Source: a virus
IMG/VR virus record: IMGVR_UViG_3300048065_000257
Location: 1-35,870 of that record
DNA: 35,870 bases
Direction: 5' to 3' (one strand)
Below are positions 23,209-30,373 of the stretch, piece after piece; the stretch's first letter is position 1, and each line of letters starts with the position of its first letter. Position numbers and translations under genes: made by a program. The notes under the pieces were generated by a model, which had not been told where the DNA came from, ran no database searches, and saw only the letters and a program-made list of their open reading frames with translations.

Positions 23209-23735
23209 GATAAAAATGGATTTAATACTCTGTTATTTATTTTAGCACCTTTCTCTTGTACAATAGCTTTAGGCATAACTCTATTCTTCCTAGCCTTATC
23301 ATAAGGCGTAAGCCTATTGCTGAAGAAGTCGTTTAACGATTCTATATCCCAGTCAAACATTACTTCATTCATTTTGGTTATGACTTGTTTTATATTGTCT
23401 TGTATGTTAATCTTAATCTCTTTTTCTGTTTTAGCTTTTAATACATCTATAGGTCTATCATAAATAGGTTTTATGCATAAGTCATATTTAGATACAATAT
23501 CATCATATATAATCCTATCTGAGTCATCTATTACATCTAATGAGCAAGAGTGATAGTAAGCAACCTCGTGGCTTAGTCCAACTGTTTTACCTATAGATTC
23601 CCAAGTATAATCCAGCTCTCTTGCTAAACTGCAAAATACTTTTCTTGCATAAGATACTTTTCTAGTTCTACTTCTTTTAGCAATATCAAATTTATATCTT
23701 TCGTCTAATTCTTGTTTTAATTGTTCTAATGTCAT
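23205..23735 (-). CDS. DnaA-domain-IV-like helix-turn-helix DNA-binding protein, 176 aa
   Basis: Residues 22-63 ('SRTRKVSYARKVFCSLARELDYTWESIGKTVGLSHEVAYYH') resemble the DnaA C-terminal DNA-binding domain, with a basic loop, 'YAR' helix, and a helix-turn-helix ending in a sensor-like 'GLSHEVAYYH' in place of 'GRDHSTVLHA'. The rest is helical without an ATPase, so this is only the DNA-binding module. It sits next to the terminase and the TTAAAC repeats. It is the best candidate in the window to bind phage repeats for origin or regulatory use (inference). Confidence 0.6.
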   Translation of the reverse strand: MTLEQLKQELDERYKFDIAKRSRTRKVSYARKVFCSLARELDYTWESIGKTVGLSHEVAYYHSCSLDVIDDSDRIIYDDIVSKYDLCIKPIYDRPIDVLKAKTEKEIKINIQDNIKQVITKMNEVMFDWDIESLNDFFSNRLTPYDKARKNRVMPKAIVQEKGAKINNRVLNPFLS

Positions 23736-23875
23736 TATCTTGTTATTTTATTATCAATTTTCTCTATTAAATATCTTAATTCACTTTGTTCCCACTCCCC
23801 TAGCTTAACCCCATTTATGGATAAATCAAAGTGGTCTTTCTTTTCTGTTTTTTTTAGTTCAATGTTTATATACAT
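23735..23875 (-). CDS. Hypothetical protein, 46 aa
   Basis: ATG 23875 to TAA 23735-23737, which overlaps the next ATG (TAATG). Compact strand-helix protein ('YINIELKKTEKKDHFDLSINGVKLGEW', then 'ELRYLIEKID'). Coupled to the HTH gene. Function unknown. Confidence 0.5.
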   Translation of the reverse strand: MYINIELKKTEKKDHFDLSINGVKLGEWEQSELRYLIEKIDNKITR

Positions 23876-23885
23876 AATTTATTAT

Positions 23886-24110
23886 TTATTGTTCAATTTC
23901 ATTATCTAATTCATTTAAAATAGCTTGCATTGTATTGTTCTTAGCAAAATTTATAGCCTGTCTTATACCATCGCATTGCTCATATAAATCCTCATATTCA
24001 AAACCTGATATTACTTCTTCAAGCTCATCAATAGTTTCTCCTTGAGATATACTGTACAATGCTAGTAAATAATAAGAGTAAACTATATCTTGCTGTGTTT
24101 CATTATACAT
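23886..24110 (-). CDS. Hypothetical acidic helical protein, 74 aa
   Basis: Acidic and helical throughout ('DELEEVISGFEYEDLYEQCDGIRQAINFAKNNTMQAILNELDNEIE'). It overlaps the exonuclease gene by 8 nt, so it is coupled to it. No family recognised. Confidence 0.6.
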   Translation of the reverse strand: MYNETQQDIVYSYYLLALYSISQGETIDELEEVISGFEYEDLYEQCDGIRQAINFAKNNTMQAILNELDNEIEQ

Positions 24111-24786
24111 CTGTTCTTAGTTTAAGTAGGTTATAAGACTCAATATACTTTTCTCTAGCCTTAGACTTGTAATAGTCCTTGTAAACGTTGTAAACAGCCT
24201 TCACCATTTGGTATTTAGTTGTTAATTCACCTAATAACTTACCTGCATAAACCTTTCCCTTACCACTACATACTAATATGTTGTCTGCTGAGTCTCCTAC
24301 TATCATTTGTGTATAAAAATTCCTTAAAGCATCTACTTCAGATACTTCAATCAATGTATTTTTGTTATAATTGTATATTTTAGCTGGAAACTGCAAATAA
24401 TCTTTATCTATAGCCACAATAACAGGGTTTTCATCGTTATTTTTGCTATGTAACCATATTTTAGCAACTAAATCGTCAGTTTCTATGCCATATCCAAACA
24501 TAGATTGCCAATCTTGCTTACAATAGTCATGTAATTGGTCTAAAAAAGGAGGTGTATCTATATTTTTTCTATTAGCCTTGTATTTTTTAGTTATAAACTT
24601 CCTAAAATTACCTTTTGAACCACTACAAACAACTAAACTAACAATATCATAGCCTAAATCCTGTAAATTGTTCAAAGAATTGTTTATTTTAGCATCTAAC
24701 TTAACTTTAGCCTCCTCTAAGTCATCAGAAGCGGATGCTGAAGCGTAAATCATACTGTCTGCGTCTAAAATAGCTTTAATTTCCAT
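24103..24786 (-). CDS. FEN-family 5'-3' exonuclease, 227 aa
   Basis: Structure-specific 5' nuclease of the T7 gp6 / pol I small-domain type, removing primers and processing flaps. Visible metal-binding acids are Asp8 and Asp10 in 'ILDADSM', the basic arch 'FRKFITKKYKANRK' (61-74), Glu102/Asp104/Asp105 in 'GIETDDLVA', Asp127/Asp129 in 'AIDKDYLQF', and Asp165/Asp168 in 'VGDSADNI', the H3TH entry. Length is typical for phage members. A TAnnTTTG element about 20 nt upstream may boost it and the terminase genes. Confidence 0.85.
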   Translation of the reverse strand: MEIKAILDADSMIYASASASDDLEEAKVKLDAKINNSLNNLQDLGYDIVSLVVCSGSKGNFRKFITKKYKANRKNIDTPPFLDQLHDYCKQDWQSMFGYGIETDDLVAKIWLHSKNNDENPVIVAIDKDYLQFPAKIYNYNKNTLIEVSEVDALRNFYTQMIVGDSADNILVCSGKGKVYAGKLLGELTTKYQMVKAVYNVYKDYYKSKAREKYIESYNLLKLRTDV

Positions 24787-24805
24787 AATTCACTTATTTA
24801 TTTAA

Positions 24806-24813
24806 CAAATATA
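24806..24813 (-). promoter_or_regulatory. Possible internal promoter element before the exonuclease gene
   Basis: TATATTTG on the minus strand (24813-24806), 20 nt before the ATG at 24786. The -33 position lacks a clear TTG at the usual spacing, so this is weak. Confidence 0.3.
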
Positions 24814-24833
24814 AACAAAATAATCAACAAAAC

Positions 24834-25199
24834 CTAATTTTTTTTGTTATATTCACTCAAAGGAGCTTCTCCATCAGCTTCTAGCTCTTTTTGCAGGTTA
24901 GCTAAGGCTCTCCAAGCTACTTTTGCACTATGTCTAACCCCATCTGTGTCTATTGTACCAGATTCCATTAGATGTCTTGTTAAAGCGTCTAATTCGTCTC
25001 CAGATTTACTCCTATCCCAATGTAAAGGCTTGTCTGGATGATGTTGTTGATTTCCAGCCCAAGAAGTCTTAGATACTTCTCTTATTGCATCTGGAAAGTA
25101 TTTAAGCACACCACTAAATACAGGCATACTCTTTCTTTCTATTACATAAGCTGATTCAGTTCCGCTTATTATGTCTTGTGTTACATTCATAGTCCACAT
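24834..25199 (-). CDS. DUF5664-like dATP/dGTP diphosphohydrolase family protein, 121 aa
   Basis: The core 'MPVFSGVLKYFPDAIREVSKTSWAGNQQHHPDKPLHWDR' followed by 'GDELDALTRHLMES' and 'VRHSAKVAWRALANLQKELE' matches the MazG-like fold of DUF5664. That is an all-helical NTP pyrophosphatase group whose relatives (MazZ) act on dATP/dGTP in phages with altered DNA. The key acids and His (Glu69, Asp71, His76, His90) are visible. Start at 25199 or the Met codon 9 nt later. Activity here is unproven, and no PurZ-like partner is present in this window. Confidence 0.65.
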   Translation of the reverse strand: MWTMNVTQDIISGTESAYVIERKSMPVFSGVLKYFPDAIREVSKTSWAGNQQHHPDKPLHWDRSKSGDELDALTRHLMESGTIDTDGVRHSAKVAWRALANLQKELEADGEAPLSEYNKKN

Positions 25200-25201
25200 A
25201 T

Positions 25202-25546
25202 TTAAAATAATTCATTAATAGGCAACAGAATACCTTTTGAGGTATTGCTGTCACCACCTAACTTGTCTCTGTTTGTTCCTAGATACTTTCTGCATTTGTG
25301 TTTTAACAATTCAGAAGGTATCAAATGAAATGTATGTTTAATACAAAAGCAGTAGTAATCTGCTTCACTAGTACTTATACCACTAGCCTTGCCTCTGCTT
25401 TCATACTCAATAAACACATTACCTGTCTCAGAAGCCATAAGGTCATACTTAACCTCAATCTTTTTGCTTGAGAATATGTTAGCAAGTTCTTGTTCTTTAA
25501 CTTGCCCAACTTTTAAATCGTATTTGAAATCGTTATTGTAATTCAT
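25202..25546 (-). CDS. PD-(D/E)XK nuclease-like protein, 114 aa
   Basis: The N-terminal half holds 'GQVKEQELANIFSSKKIEVKYDL' and 'TGNVFIEYESRGKASGI', then 'EADYYCFCIKHTFHLIP'. The spacing of Glu19, Glu31/Lys33 and Glu46 is compatible with a minimal PD-(D/E)XK nuclease core (Glu...ExK), and the order of strands fits. Such small enzymes resolve branched DNA. It lies between the phosphoesterase and nucleotide hydrolase genes. The exact catalytic set is unclear, so this is a medium-confidence family call. Confidence 0.5.
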   Translation of the reverse strand: MNYNNDFKYDLKVGQVKEQELANIFSSKKIEVKYDLMASETGNVFIEYESRGKASGISTSEADYYCFCIKHTFHLIPSELLKHKCRKYLGTNRDKLGGDSNTSKGILLPINELF

Positions 25547-26259
25547 TATAAATTCATAAGTGCATTAATTACAGTATGCCCACCAATAACAACAGCACAT
25601 CCTATGGCTGGCTTCTTACCTGCCTTAGCGTATGCAAAGGCATATTTCTCGTGGTCTATACCACAACCTACTTGTGTTCCGAATACTTTGAACTTAGCAC
25701 CTACAGACCACTCTGTATAACATTGTGTATGCAAATGCCCTTGAACTGTACTCATCATATCTGCTTTAGATTTAGTTCTAGCAGTACCACCTTCTCCATG
25801 AATATACTGAACATCATCAATAACTAGCCTTTCTATAAAGTTCCAATTAGGTGTGTTAAGAACTTCCGAATAATCTCTCACCCATCTCTTTGGTATAGAT
25901 GAGGTCTGAGCTTTTCTAGATATTATCCTATCGTGATTACCGATAGTAACATCAGCCTTTGGAAAGGCTTTGTACCATCTAGCTATCCTGTCTATCGCTA
26001 GGTCCAGTTCATCTCCACCACCCATACCATCAGCATCTGTTTCGTGATAGCTTGAGTAATGATTGTCTATAACATCACCAATAAACACAACTCTATTACA
26101 ATTGTATTTAGAATAAACATCTTTACAATGTTTAAGATACGAGTCTAAACAAAAAGGCTCGTGTAAGTCTCCAATAACTAAAACTCTAGTTTCGTTCTTT
26201 GTTAAATTCTTAAACGCCTTTAGTTTGTTTCCTTTTAATCTTGGTCTAAAGTCTCTCAT
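25546..26259 (-). CDS. Calcineurin-like metallophosphoesterase, 237 aa
   Basis: Has the full metallophosphoesterase motif set: 'GDLHEP' (30-35; Asp31, His33), 'IGDVIDNH' (60-67; Asp62), 'IGNHD' (106-110; Asn108, His109), 'YIHGEG' (His154) and 'GHLHT' (174-178; His175, His177). These bind two metals and hydrolyse phosphodiesters or phosphomonoesters. In phages they may process DNA ends or nucleotides; the substrate is unknown. It is coupled to both neighbours (shared bases at each end). Confidence 0.9.
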   Translation of the reverse strand: MRDFRPRLKGNKLKAFKNLTKNETRVLVIGDLHEPFCLDSYLKHCKDVYSKYNCNRVVFIGDVIDNHYSSYHETDADGMGGGDELDLAIDRIARWYKAFPKADVTIGNHDRIISRKAQTSSIPKRWVRDYSEVLNTPNWNFIERLVIDDVQYIHGEGGTARTKSKADMMSTVQGHLHTQCYTEWSVGAKFKVFGTQVGCGIDHEKYAFAYAKAGKKPAIGCAVVIGGHTVINALMNL

Positions 26260-26681
26260 TATTTATAGTTTTGTATTAGTCTTCTAAGTTCATTAATCAT
26301 ACCCCTAACACAACTAGGACAGCTAGTCATTTGTTTTCTTTGGTTAAACACTCTATTGTATATATTCAACAAAGCTCTTTGCTCAACCATAGTTACATTA
26401 GGTTTATTTTTAGACATAAACTCATTTAGATAATTGTATTCGCTCTCCTCAAGACAATTTGTAACCTTATAGCTCATTATCTCATTAAGTTTAGCCTTTC
26501 TCTCATCACAACCACAATCCTCTCCAAAAAGTGCTTTAACAGCTTTTTTTACTCCTGTTGCTTTAGTAATCTTCTCAACAGTATCTCCAAGTCCTTTTGA
26601 CTTGTTATTGTTCTCTAGTTCAAACTTAGCCTTCCATTCTTTGTAAGCCTTAGTTCTTTTGTCTCCTTTAAACTCTTCCAT
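26259..26681 (-). CDS. Conserved Cys-containing phage protein of unknown function, 140 aa
   Basis: Basic N-terminus, then 'GLGDTVEKITKATGVKKAVKALFGEDCGCDERK' (about 31-63), a stretch I recall from many Bacteroidota phage proteins without known function, and a C-terminal 'CPSCVRGMINELRRLI'. Two Cys pairs (CxC, CxxC) could bind zinc. It sits between the sigma-like factor and the phosphoesterase in unit B. No activity is proposed. Confidence 0.65.
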   Translation of the reverse strand: MEEFKGDKRTKAYKEWKAKFELENNNKSKGLGDTVEKITKATGVKKAVKALFGEDCGCDERKAKLNEIMSYKVTNCLEESEYNYLNEFMSKNKPNVTMVEQRALLNIYNRVFNQRKQMTSCPSCVRGMINELRRLIQNYK

Positions 26682-26686
26682 AATAA

Positions 26687-27253
26687 TTAAATTTTATCGT
26701 AATCTCCGTTATAATAATCCTCAGCATCTTCTGAGAAGTTTTCTCTTATAATCTCTCTATATCTCTTTATTGAGTTATAAAGACTGCTTCTACCTATACC
26801 TGTCTCTTTAGATAATTTATCCAGAGACAGTCCTGTAGTAAAGTAAGCTATGAATATATTTCTAGAATAAAACTCCCAGCTATTTACTTCTGTAAATATT
26901 TTATCCATAAGCCTATTAAATCCTTTCTCTTCTTCAACATCTATAAACTCTTCTCTTATACTGTTTAAAGTAAAGTCTAGAGCGTCTTCTTGTATATCTA
27001 AAATCTCATTTGCTACAGACTTCTTTTTTGACTGATTAAGATATATGCTTCTCAATGTCATATACATATAAAAGTCATTTACATCATCTTCACCATAAGA
27101 TATATCAACACCTTTTTCTAGATATTCATAAACCCTAATATAAGCATCCTGAACAACATCTTCTACATAGGCTGGATTACAACCCATACTCTTCACTAGC
27201 CCAACCCAAGTACTATGCTTGGATGCAAGCTTCTCTAATTGCTTACTAATCAT
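26687..27253 (-). CDS. Sigma-70-like / HTH transcription factor, 188 aa
   Basis: Residues 28-46 ('AYVEDVVQDAYIRVYEYL') look like sigma region 2, where 'D(V/I)VQD' contacts core RNA polymerase. Residues 141-171 ('GLSLDKLSKETGIGRSSLYNSIKRYREII') form a region-4-like helix-turn-helix. The size fits small ECF-type phage sigma factors. It may redirect host RNA polymerase to phage promoters. The tail is acidic. Overlaps the RusA gene by 8 nt. Function as a true sigma is inferred. Confidence 0.65.
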   Translation of the reverse strand: MISKQLEKLASKHSTWVGLVKSMGCNPAYVEDVVQDAYIRVYEYLEKGVDISYGEDDVNDFYMYMTLRSIYLNQSKKKSVANEILDIQEDALDFTLNSIREEFIDVEEEKGFNRLMDKIFTEVNSWEFYSRNIFIAYFTTGLSLDKLSKETGIGRSSLYNSIKRYREIIRENFSEDAEDYYNGDYDKI

Positions 27254-27659
27254 CTATACATTTTATTAAAATCTCAACCCTACCATTACCTTTATCGTAT
27301 ACAGTTGGTAGTATTGTTTCTGTTTTTACATAATCATCATTATCATCTTCCCAACAACCCATTTCAGTTATAGCGTCTAATAAATACTTTGATGTGACAG
27401 CAATAACATTCATCTTATCTAATCTTCTTTTGCTAGGCTTAAATACCTGATAAAAAATCTCAACAGGAGTAGGTATATTTATTCCTATTAATTGGTCTTC
27501 TATTAGTTTTTTAAACTCCATCTTCACTTGGTTGTTTATAAAATGATTTACATTTCCATACGAGTTCATACTTATATAAACTCTTCTATTTTTCTTAGTC
27601 TTTCTTTCTAAGTCAATATACATAGGTGTAACTATGCGATATTCATTTTTTGTTGCCAT
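27246..27659 (-). CDS. RusA-like Holliday junction resolvase, 137 aa
   Basis: Length and pattern fit RusA: 'RRLDKMNVIAVTSKYLLDAI' (78-97; Asp81, Asn84, Asp95) followed by 'WEDDNDDYV' (103-111), where the acidic cluster binds metal. RusA enzymes cut four-way junctions as homodimers, clearing recombination intermediates before packaging. It overlaps the ATPase gene by 28 nt on its 5' side. Confidence 0.8.
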   Translation of the reverse strand: MATKNEYRIVTPMYIDLERKTKKNRRVYISMNSYGNVNHFINNQVKMEFKKLIEDQLIGINIPTPVEIFYQVFKPSKRRLDKMNVIAVTSKYLLDAITEMGCWEDDNDDYVKTETILPTVYDKGNGRVEILIKCIDD

Positions 27660-28537
27660 TTATTAGGTTCTTTCTTTTGGGGCTCAACAACAGCAAGGTC
27701 ATCATTCAGACTAGTAATAATCTTTGGGTATCCAAACTCTGTAACCTTAAAACTAAATGGCTCAAAAGAGAACCCTCTACTCTGCTTACATCTTACTGTT
27801 ATAAGCTCATCTTCAACTTCATTTCTCTCTAGTACTATACCTGTTTCACATTTCTTCTGAGCAAAGCTACCTAAGTGACCTGTAGGCTTCTCTGAACCGT
27901 TATTAGTGTGAATACAAAGAACAATATGACAATTATATCTTTCACTCCAAGTCATAAGCCTTTGTATACATTCATTAGACTCTTGTATATCATTGACATC
28001 AGAAACCAAATCAGCTATTCCATCAATAACAACTAAGCCTATCTCATTATCATTAGAAACAGTTTTTAGTTTATATTCTATAAATTCAATTCTTGTCTTG
28101 TATCCTATTGAACGTAATCCGTATGTATGGTAACATCCTACGTTTTCTGAGTTATTCATCTCTACAACTCTTCTAAACACCCTTTGAGCGTGGAACTTAC
28201 CTTGCTCTGTATCAAAGTGTATAACGCACTTACCCTTCCTATCAGCTCTCATCTTTCCTCCATAATCATTTCTACCATTAGATGATAAGTAGACTGAGGT
28301 TAATAGTGAGACAAAAAAGGTTTTCTTTGTTTTAGGAGGACCGCTGACAAAACTAAAATTGCCATAAGTACCGATAGGTATAGGGTATCTTACTATACCA
28401 CTTGGTGTATTTATGGAATACCTACCAAATGATAATGCAACAGGAGGATGTTTTATAGACTCAGATATATCAACATAGCAATCGCTATCGATTTTCTCCA
28501 TGTGCATTCTCTGTATCTCTTTATCGTCTGTACTCAT
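27632..28537 (-). CDS. RepA / DnaB-type RecA-fold ATPase, putative replicative helicase, 301 aa
   Basis: Walker A 'GPPKTKKT' at 66-73, a strand with 'VIHFDTEQG' (105-113), Walker B 'LVVIDGIADL' (168-177; Asp172), and sensor-like 'HIVLCIHTN' (204-212) followed by 'GHLGSFAQKKCE', a pattern typical of hexameric RepA-like helicases. Likely unwinds phage DNA during replication. No primase or polymerase gene is seen nearby, so host enzymes would be recruited. A terminator lies just upstream, so it depends on read-through. Confidence 0.75.
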   Translation of the reverse strand: MSTDDKEIQRMHMEKIDSDCYVDISESIKHPPVALSFGRYSINTPSGIVRYPIPIGTYGNFSFVSGPPKTKKTFFVSLLTSVYLSSNGRNDYGGKMRADRKGKCVIHFDTEQGKFHAQRVFRRVVEMNNSENVGCYHTYGLRSIGYKTRIEFIEYKLKTVSNDNEIGLVVIDGIADLVSDVNDIQESNECIQRLMTWSERYNCHIVLCIHTNNGSEKPTGHLGSFAQKKCETGIVLERNEVEDELITVRCKQSRGFSFEPFSFKVTEFGYPKIITSLNDDLAVVEPQKKEPNKWQQKMNIA

Positions 28538-28567
28538 ATTTTAAATGTTTTGTTTGTTTGTTATAAT

Positions 28568-28592
28568 AAAAAGGGGCAGGTTTCCCCACCCC
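28568..28592 (-). terminator. Terminator inside the replication operon
   Basis: Minus strand: stem GGGG/CCCC (28592-28589 with 28576-28573) with inner GG/CC, then a 5-T tract (28572-28568). It lies between the SSB-like gene and the ATPase gene, and may reduce expression of later genes. Confidence 0.7.
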
Positions 28593-28605
28593 TGTTGTTG
28601 GTTAG

Positions 28606-28887
28606 TTAAAATGGTAAGTCAGCACCAGAAGCAACTTTAAAGTTATCTCTTTTAGGTGCTGGAGCTTCACCAGACTTTGATTTAGGAGTAAATGTATTTA
28701 ACTCCATATAATACTTACCTGACTTACTCTGCTTTACGTCTAGGTTTACCCATCCGTTATTAGCATTAGAAGATAAGAACTTTTGAGCCTCATCAACCTT
28801 AATACTAATTCCACCTACAACAAACTCAGGTGCATTTTCATTTCGCTTAAAGATAAATCCATCTGCGAATACTTTTGTGTTTTCCAT
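28606..28887 (-). CDS. Putative single-stranded DNA-binding protein, 93 aa
   Basis: Small beta-rich protein ('FADGFIFKRNENAPEFVVGGISIKVDEAQKFL', 'YYMELNTFTPK') ending '...ASGADLPF'. The final acidic-Leu-Pro-Phe resembles the SSB C-terminal tip that recruits partner proteins. The position beside an ERF annealing gene and a helicase gene fits. It would coat ssDNA in replication and recombination. It is followed by a terminator, as expected of a protein needed in bulk. No OB fold is proven. Confidence 0.65.
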   Translation of the reverse strand: MENTKVFADGFIFKRNENAPEFVVGGISIKVDEAQKFLSSNANNGWVNLDVKQSKSGKYYMELNTFTPKSKSGEAPAPKRDNFKVASGADLPF

Positions 28888-28891
28888 AATT

Positions 28892-29419
28892 TTAGTTATT
28901 TAATAATTGTTTTACTTCTGCTGATATTTTATACTTCCCTTCTATTTGTGATATTGAACCACCATTAGAAACAAACTCTTGTGCTTTCTTAAACTCTGAT
29001 GTGTTTTTATTAAGCCATTTACGAGCATCCTTATGGTCGTTTGTGGCATCTGCATCCTTAGTATCATCAATAAGGAATAAACCGTTTAGAGCGTATTTAC
29101 GAGCATAAGAAGAGCTACTACCAAATGATTGAGCTATATCCATACCTTTTCTATTAGGGTCAATACCAGCTTGTGCTGTACACTCAATCCTACCTTCTGT
29201 ATCAAACAATACTGCTCTAGCCTCTACATAAACTAAACCAGCCACTTCTTTAATCTCATCAGTAATCATAAGTGTTAACGCATTTGCATTTAAAAGAGGT
29301 TTAACTGCCTCTAATATATCCTCACAAGAACGGTAATTATATTTACCGAAATTGTTGCGTTGGTTCTTAGGAGCTTTTAACTCCGATTGTACTATAAGTA
29401 CTTTGTCGTGAAAATTCAT
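28892..29419 (-). CDS. ERF-family single-strand annealing recombinase, 175 aa
   Basis: Has ERF landmarks: 'FGKYNYRSCEDILEAVKPLL' at about 24-43 and 'DIAQSFGSSSSYARKYALNGLFLIDD' at 94-119, the conserved Gly/Ser-Tyr-Ala-Arg-Arg/Lys-Tyr block. ERF proteins anneal complementary single strands for genome circularisation and recombination. The C-terminal 50 residues are basic and variable. It ends 5 nt before the SSB-like gene. Confidence 0.85.
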   Translation of the reverse strand: MNFHDKVLIVQSELKAPKNQRNNFGKYNYRSCEDILEAVKPLLNANALTLMITDEIKEVAGLVYVEARAVLFDTEGRIECTAQAGIDPNRKGMDIAQSFGSSSSYARKYALNGLFLIDDTKDADATNDHKDARKWLNKNTSEFKKAQEFVSNGGSISQIEGKYKISAEVKQLLNN

Positions 29420-29480
29420 AATGTTAATTGTTTTTAATTAATATTTTGCTAATATAGTAAATAAATGTGTTAAATACAAA

Positions 29481-29663
29481 TTAGTCTTCATTTTTACTTC
29501 CAAACAGCTCTTGTCTAATAACTTTTTTATAATCGTTTGGGTAGTTTTCTTCAGTTAATTCAAAGATAAACGTTTCTAGTCTAGTAATGTATTCATTAAG
29601 AGTACACACTTCTGTTTGTAGTGCTTTTATTTGTTGATTCTTAAAATCGTGTAAATCCATCAT
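29481..29663 (-). CDS. Small coiled-coil protein, 60 aa
   Basis: 'FKNQQIKALQTEVCTLNEYITRLETFIFELTEE' has heptad spacing through most of its length. Overlaps the preceding gene by 4 nt. Probably dimerises; function unknown. Confidence 0.55.
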   Translation of the reverse strand: MMDLHDFKNQQIKALQTEVCTLNEYITRLETFIFELTEENYPNDYKKVIRQELFGSKNED

Positions 29664-29887
29664 AATATATTGTTTAAATTATTTATAGCTTCTTTTATGT
29701 CTTCTAATTCACTTTCTAGTTCTCTTATCTCCTTGTTGAGCTTATTGTTGTGTATTCCTATAATTTCAACAGCTTTTAGTAAGTTTATTAAATCTTTATT
29801 TTGTGGTTTCTCTTCATGCCAATCTAATAGTTTGTTGCCTAAAGATTTAAACCAAGCATCATACGTTTGATGTTCTATAAGCTCCAT
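29660..29887 (-). CDS. Small helical coiled-coil protein, 75 aa
   Basis: N-terminal 'YDAWFKSLGNKLLDWHEEKPQNKDLINLLKAVEIIG', then a coiled coil 'LNKEIRELESELEDIKEAINNLNN'. It may pair with the 60-aa coiled-coil protein encoded next, with which it overlaps by 4 nt. Shares base 29887 with the preceding gene. Function unknown. Confidence 0.55.
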   Translation of the reverse strand: MELIEHQTYDAWFKSLGNKLLDWHEEKPQNKDLINLLKAVEIIGIHNNKLNKEIRELESELEDIKEAINNLNNIL

Positions 29888-30117
29888 TATCTATAATATT
29901 TCTCTATTATCATACTTTCTATCTCTTCTATTCTGTTGTATATTAAATCAGTAATATCTACATCAACAGGGTCTTGTTCAATATAAACACTATAAACCTC
30001 AAACTCTTCAGGTTCTGGTGCATTAAAATAATCCCCTGACATTCCCTCGCAGTAACATCCATAAACTGATAATTCTACTCCATCTAATTCTAAGTTATAA
30101 TTAATTGTTTTTTCCAT
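29887..30117 (-). CDS. Conserved small phage protein, 76 aa
   Basis: Beta-rich N-terminus ('INYNLELDGVELSVYGCYCEGMSGDYFNAPEPEEFEVYSVYI') and an acidic C-terminal helix ('DLIYNRIEEIESMIIEKYYR'). I recall similar small proteins in many phage replication regions, none with known function. Second gene of unit B. Confidence 0.6.
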   Translation of the reverse strand: MEKTINYNLELDGVELSVYGCYCEGMSGDYFNAPEPEEFEVYSVYIEQDPVDVDITDLIYNRIEEIESMIIEKYYR

Positions 30118-30256
30118 AGCTTTTTAATGATTTAGTTATTCTTTGTTCTTCTTTTGTTCTTCTGTCGTAAATAATTCTTTCTGAATCCTCTACTTTCCAT
30201 CCTGTGATTGGGTTTATCTTATAATCCCAAAAGTTCTTTGTTTGTCTTTTTTTCAT
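30101..30256 (-). CDS. Small basic protein, 51 aa
   Basis: ATG 30256 to TAA 30101-30103. It is the first gene of unit B, about 17 nt after the predicted transcription start. Very basic ('KKRQTKNFWDYKINPITGWKVEDSERIIYDRRTKEEQRITK'). It overlaps the next gene by 17 nt. A nucleic-acid-binding role is possible from charge alone. Confidence 0.55.
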   Translation of the reverse strand: MKKRQTKNFWDYKINPITGWKVEDSERIIYDRRTKEEQRITKSLKSYGKNN

Positions 30257-30278
30257 AGTATAAGTTATTAATTTGATA

Positions 30279-30310
30279 CAAACATAAATAACATTTTTTA
30301 ATTATGCAAA
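30279..30310 (-). promoter_or_regulatory. Strong promoter of the replication unit
   Basis: TTTG (30310-30307), 20-nt spacer, TATGTTTG (30286-30279) on the minus strand. Both elements match the Bacteroidota consensus exactly. It stands directly after the terminator of unit A. Confidence 0.75.
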
Positions 30311-30317
30311 TAAAAAC

Positions 30318-30346
30318 AAAAAAAAAGAGCCACATTTCTGTAGCTC
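30318..30346 (-). terminator. Intrinsic terminator of unit A
   Basis: Minus strand: GAGC-ACA/TGT-GCTC stem with one internal mismatch (30346-30327), loop GAAA, then a 9-T tract (30326-30318). It lies 27 nt after the stop at 30374. Confidence 0.85.
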
Positions 30347-30373
30347 CCTTCTTAACAAACAAAACAAAAAACA

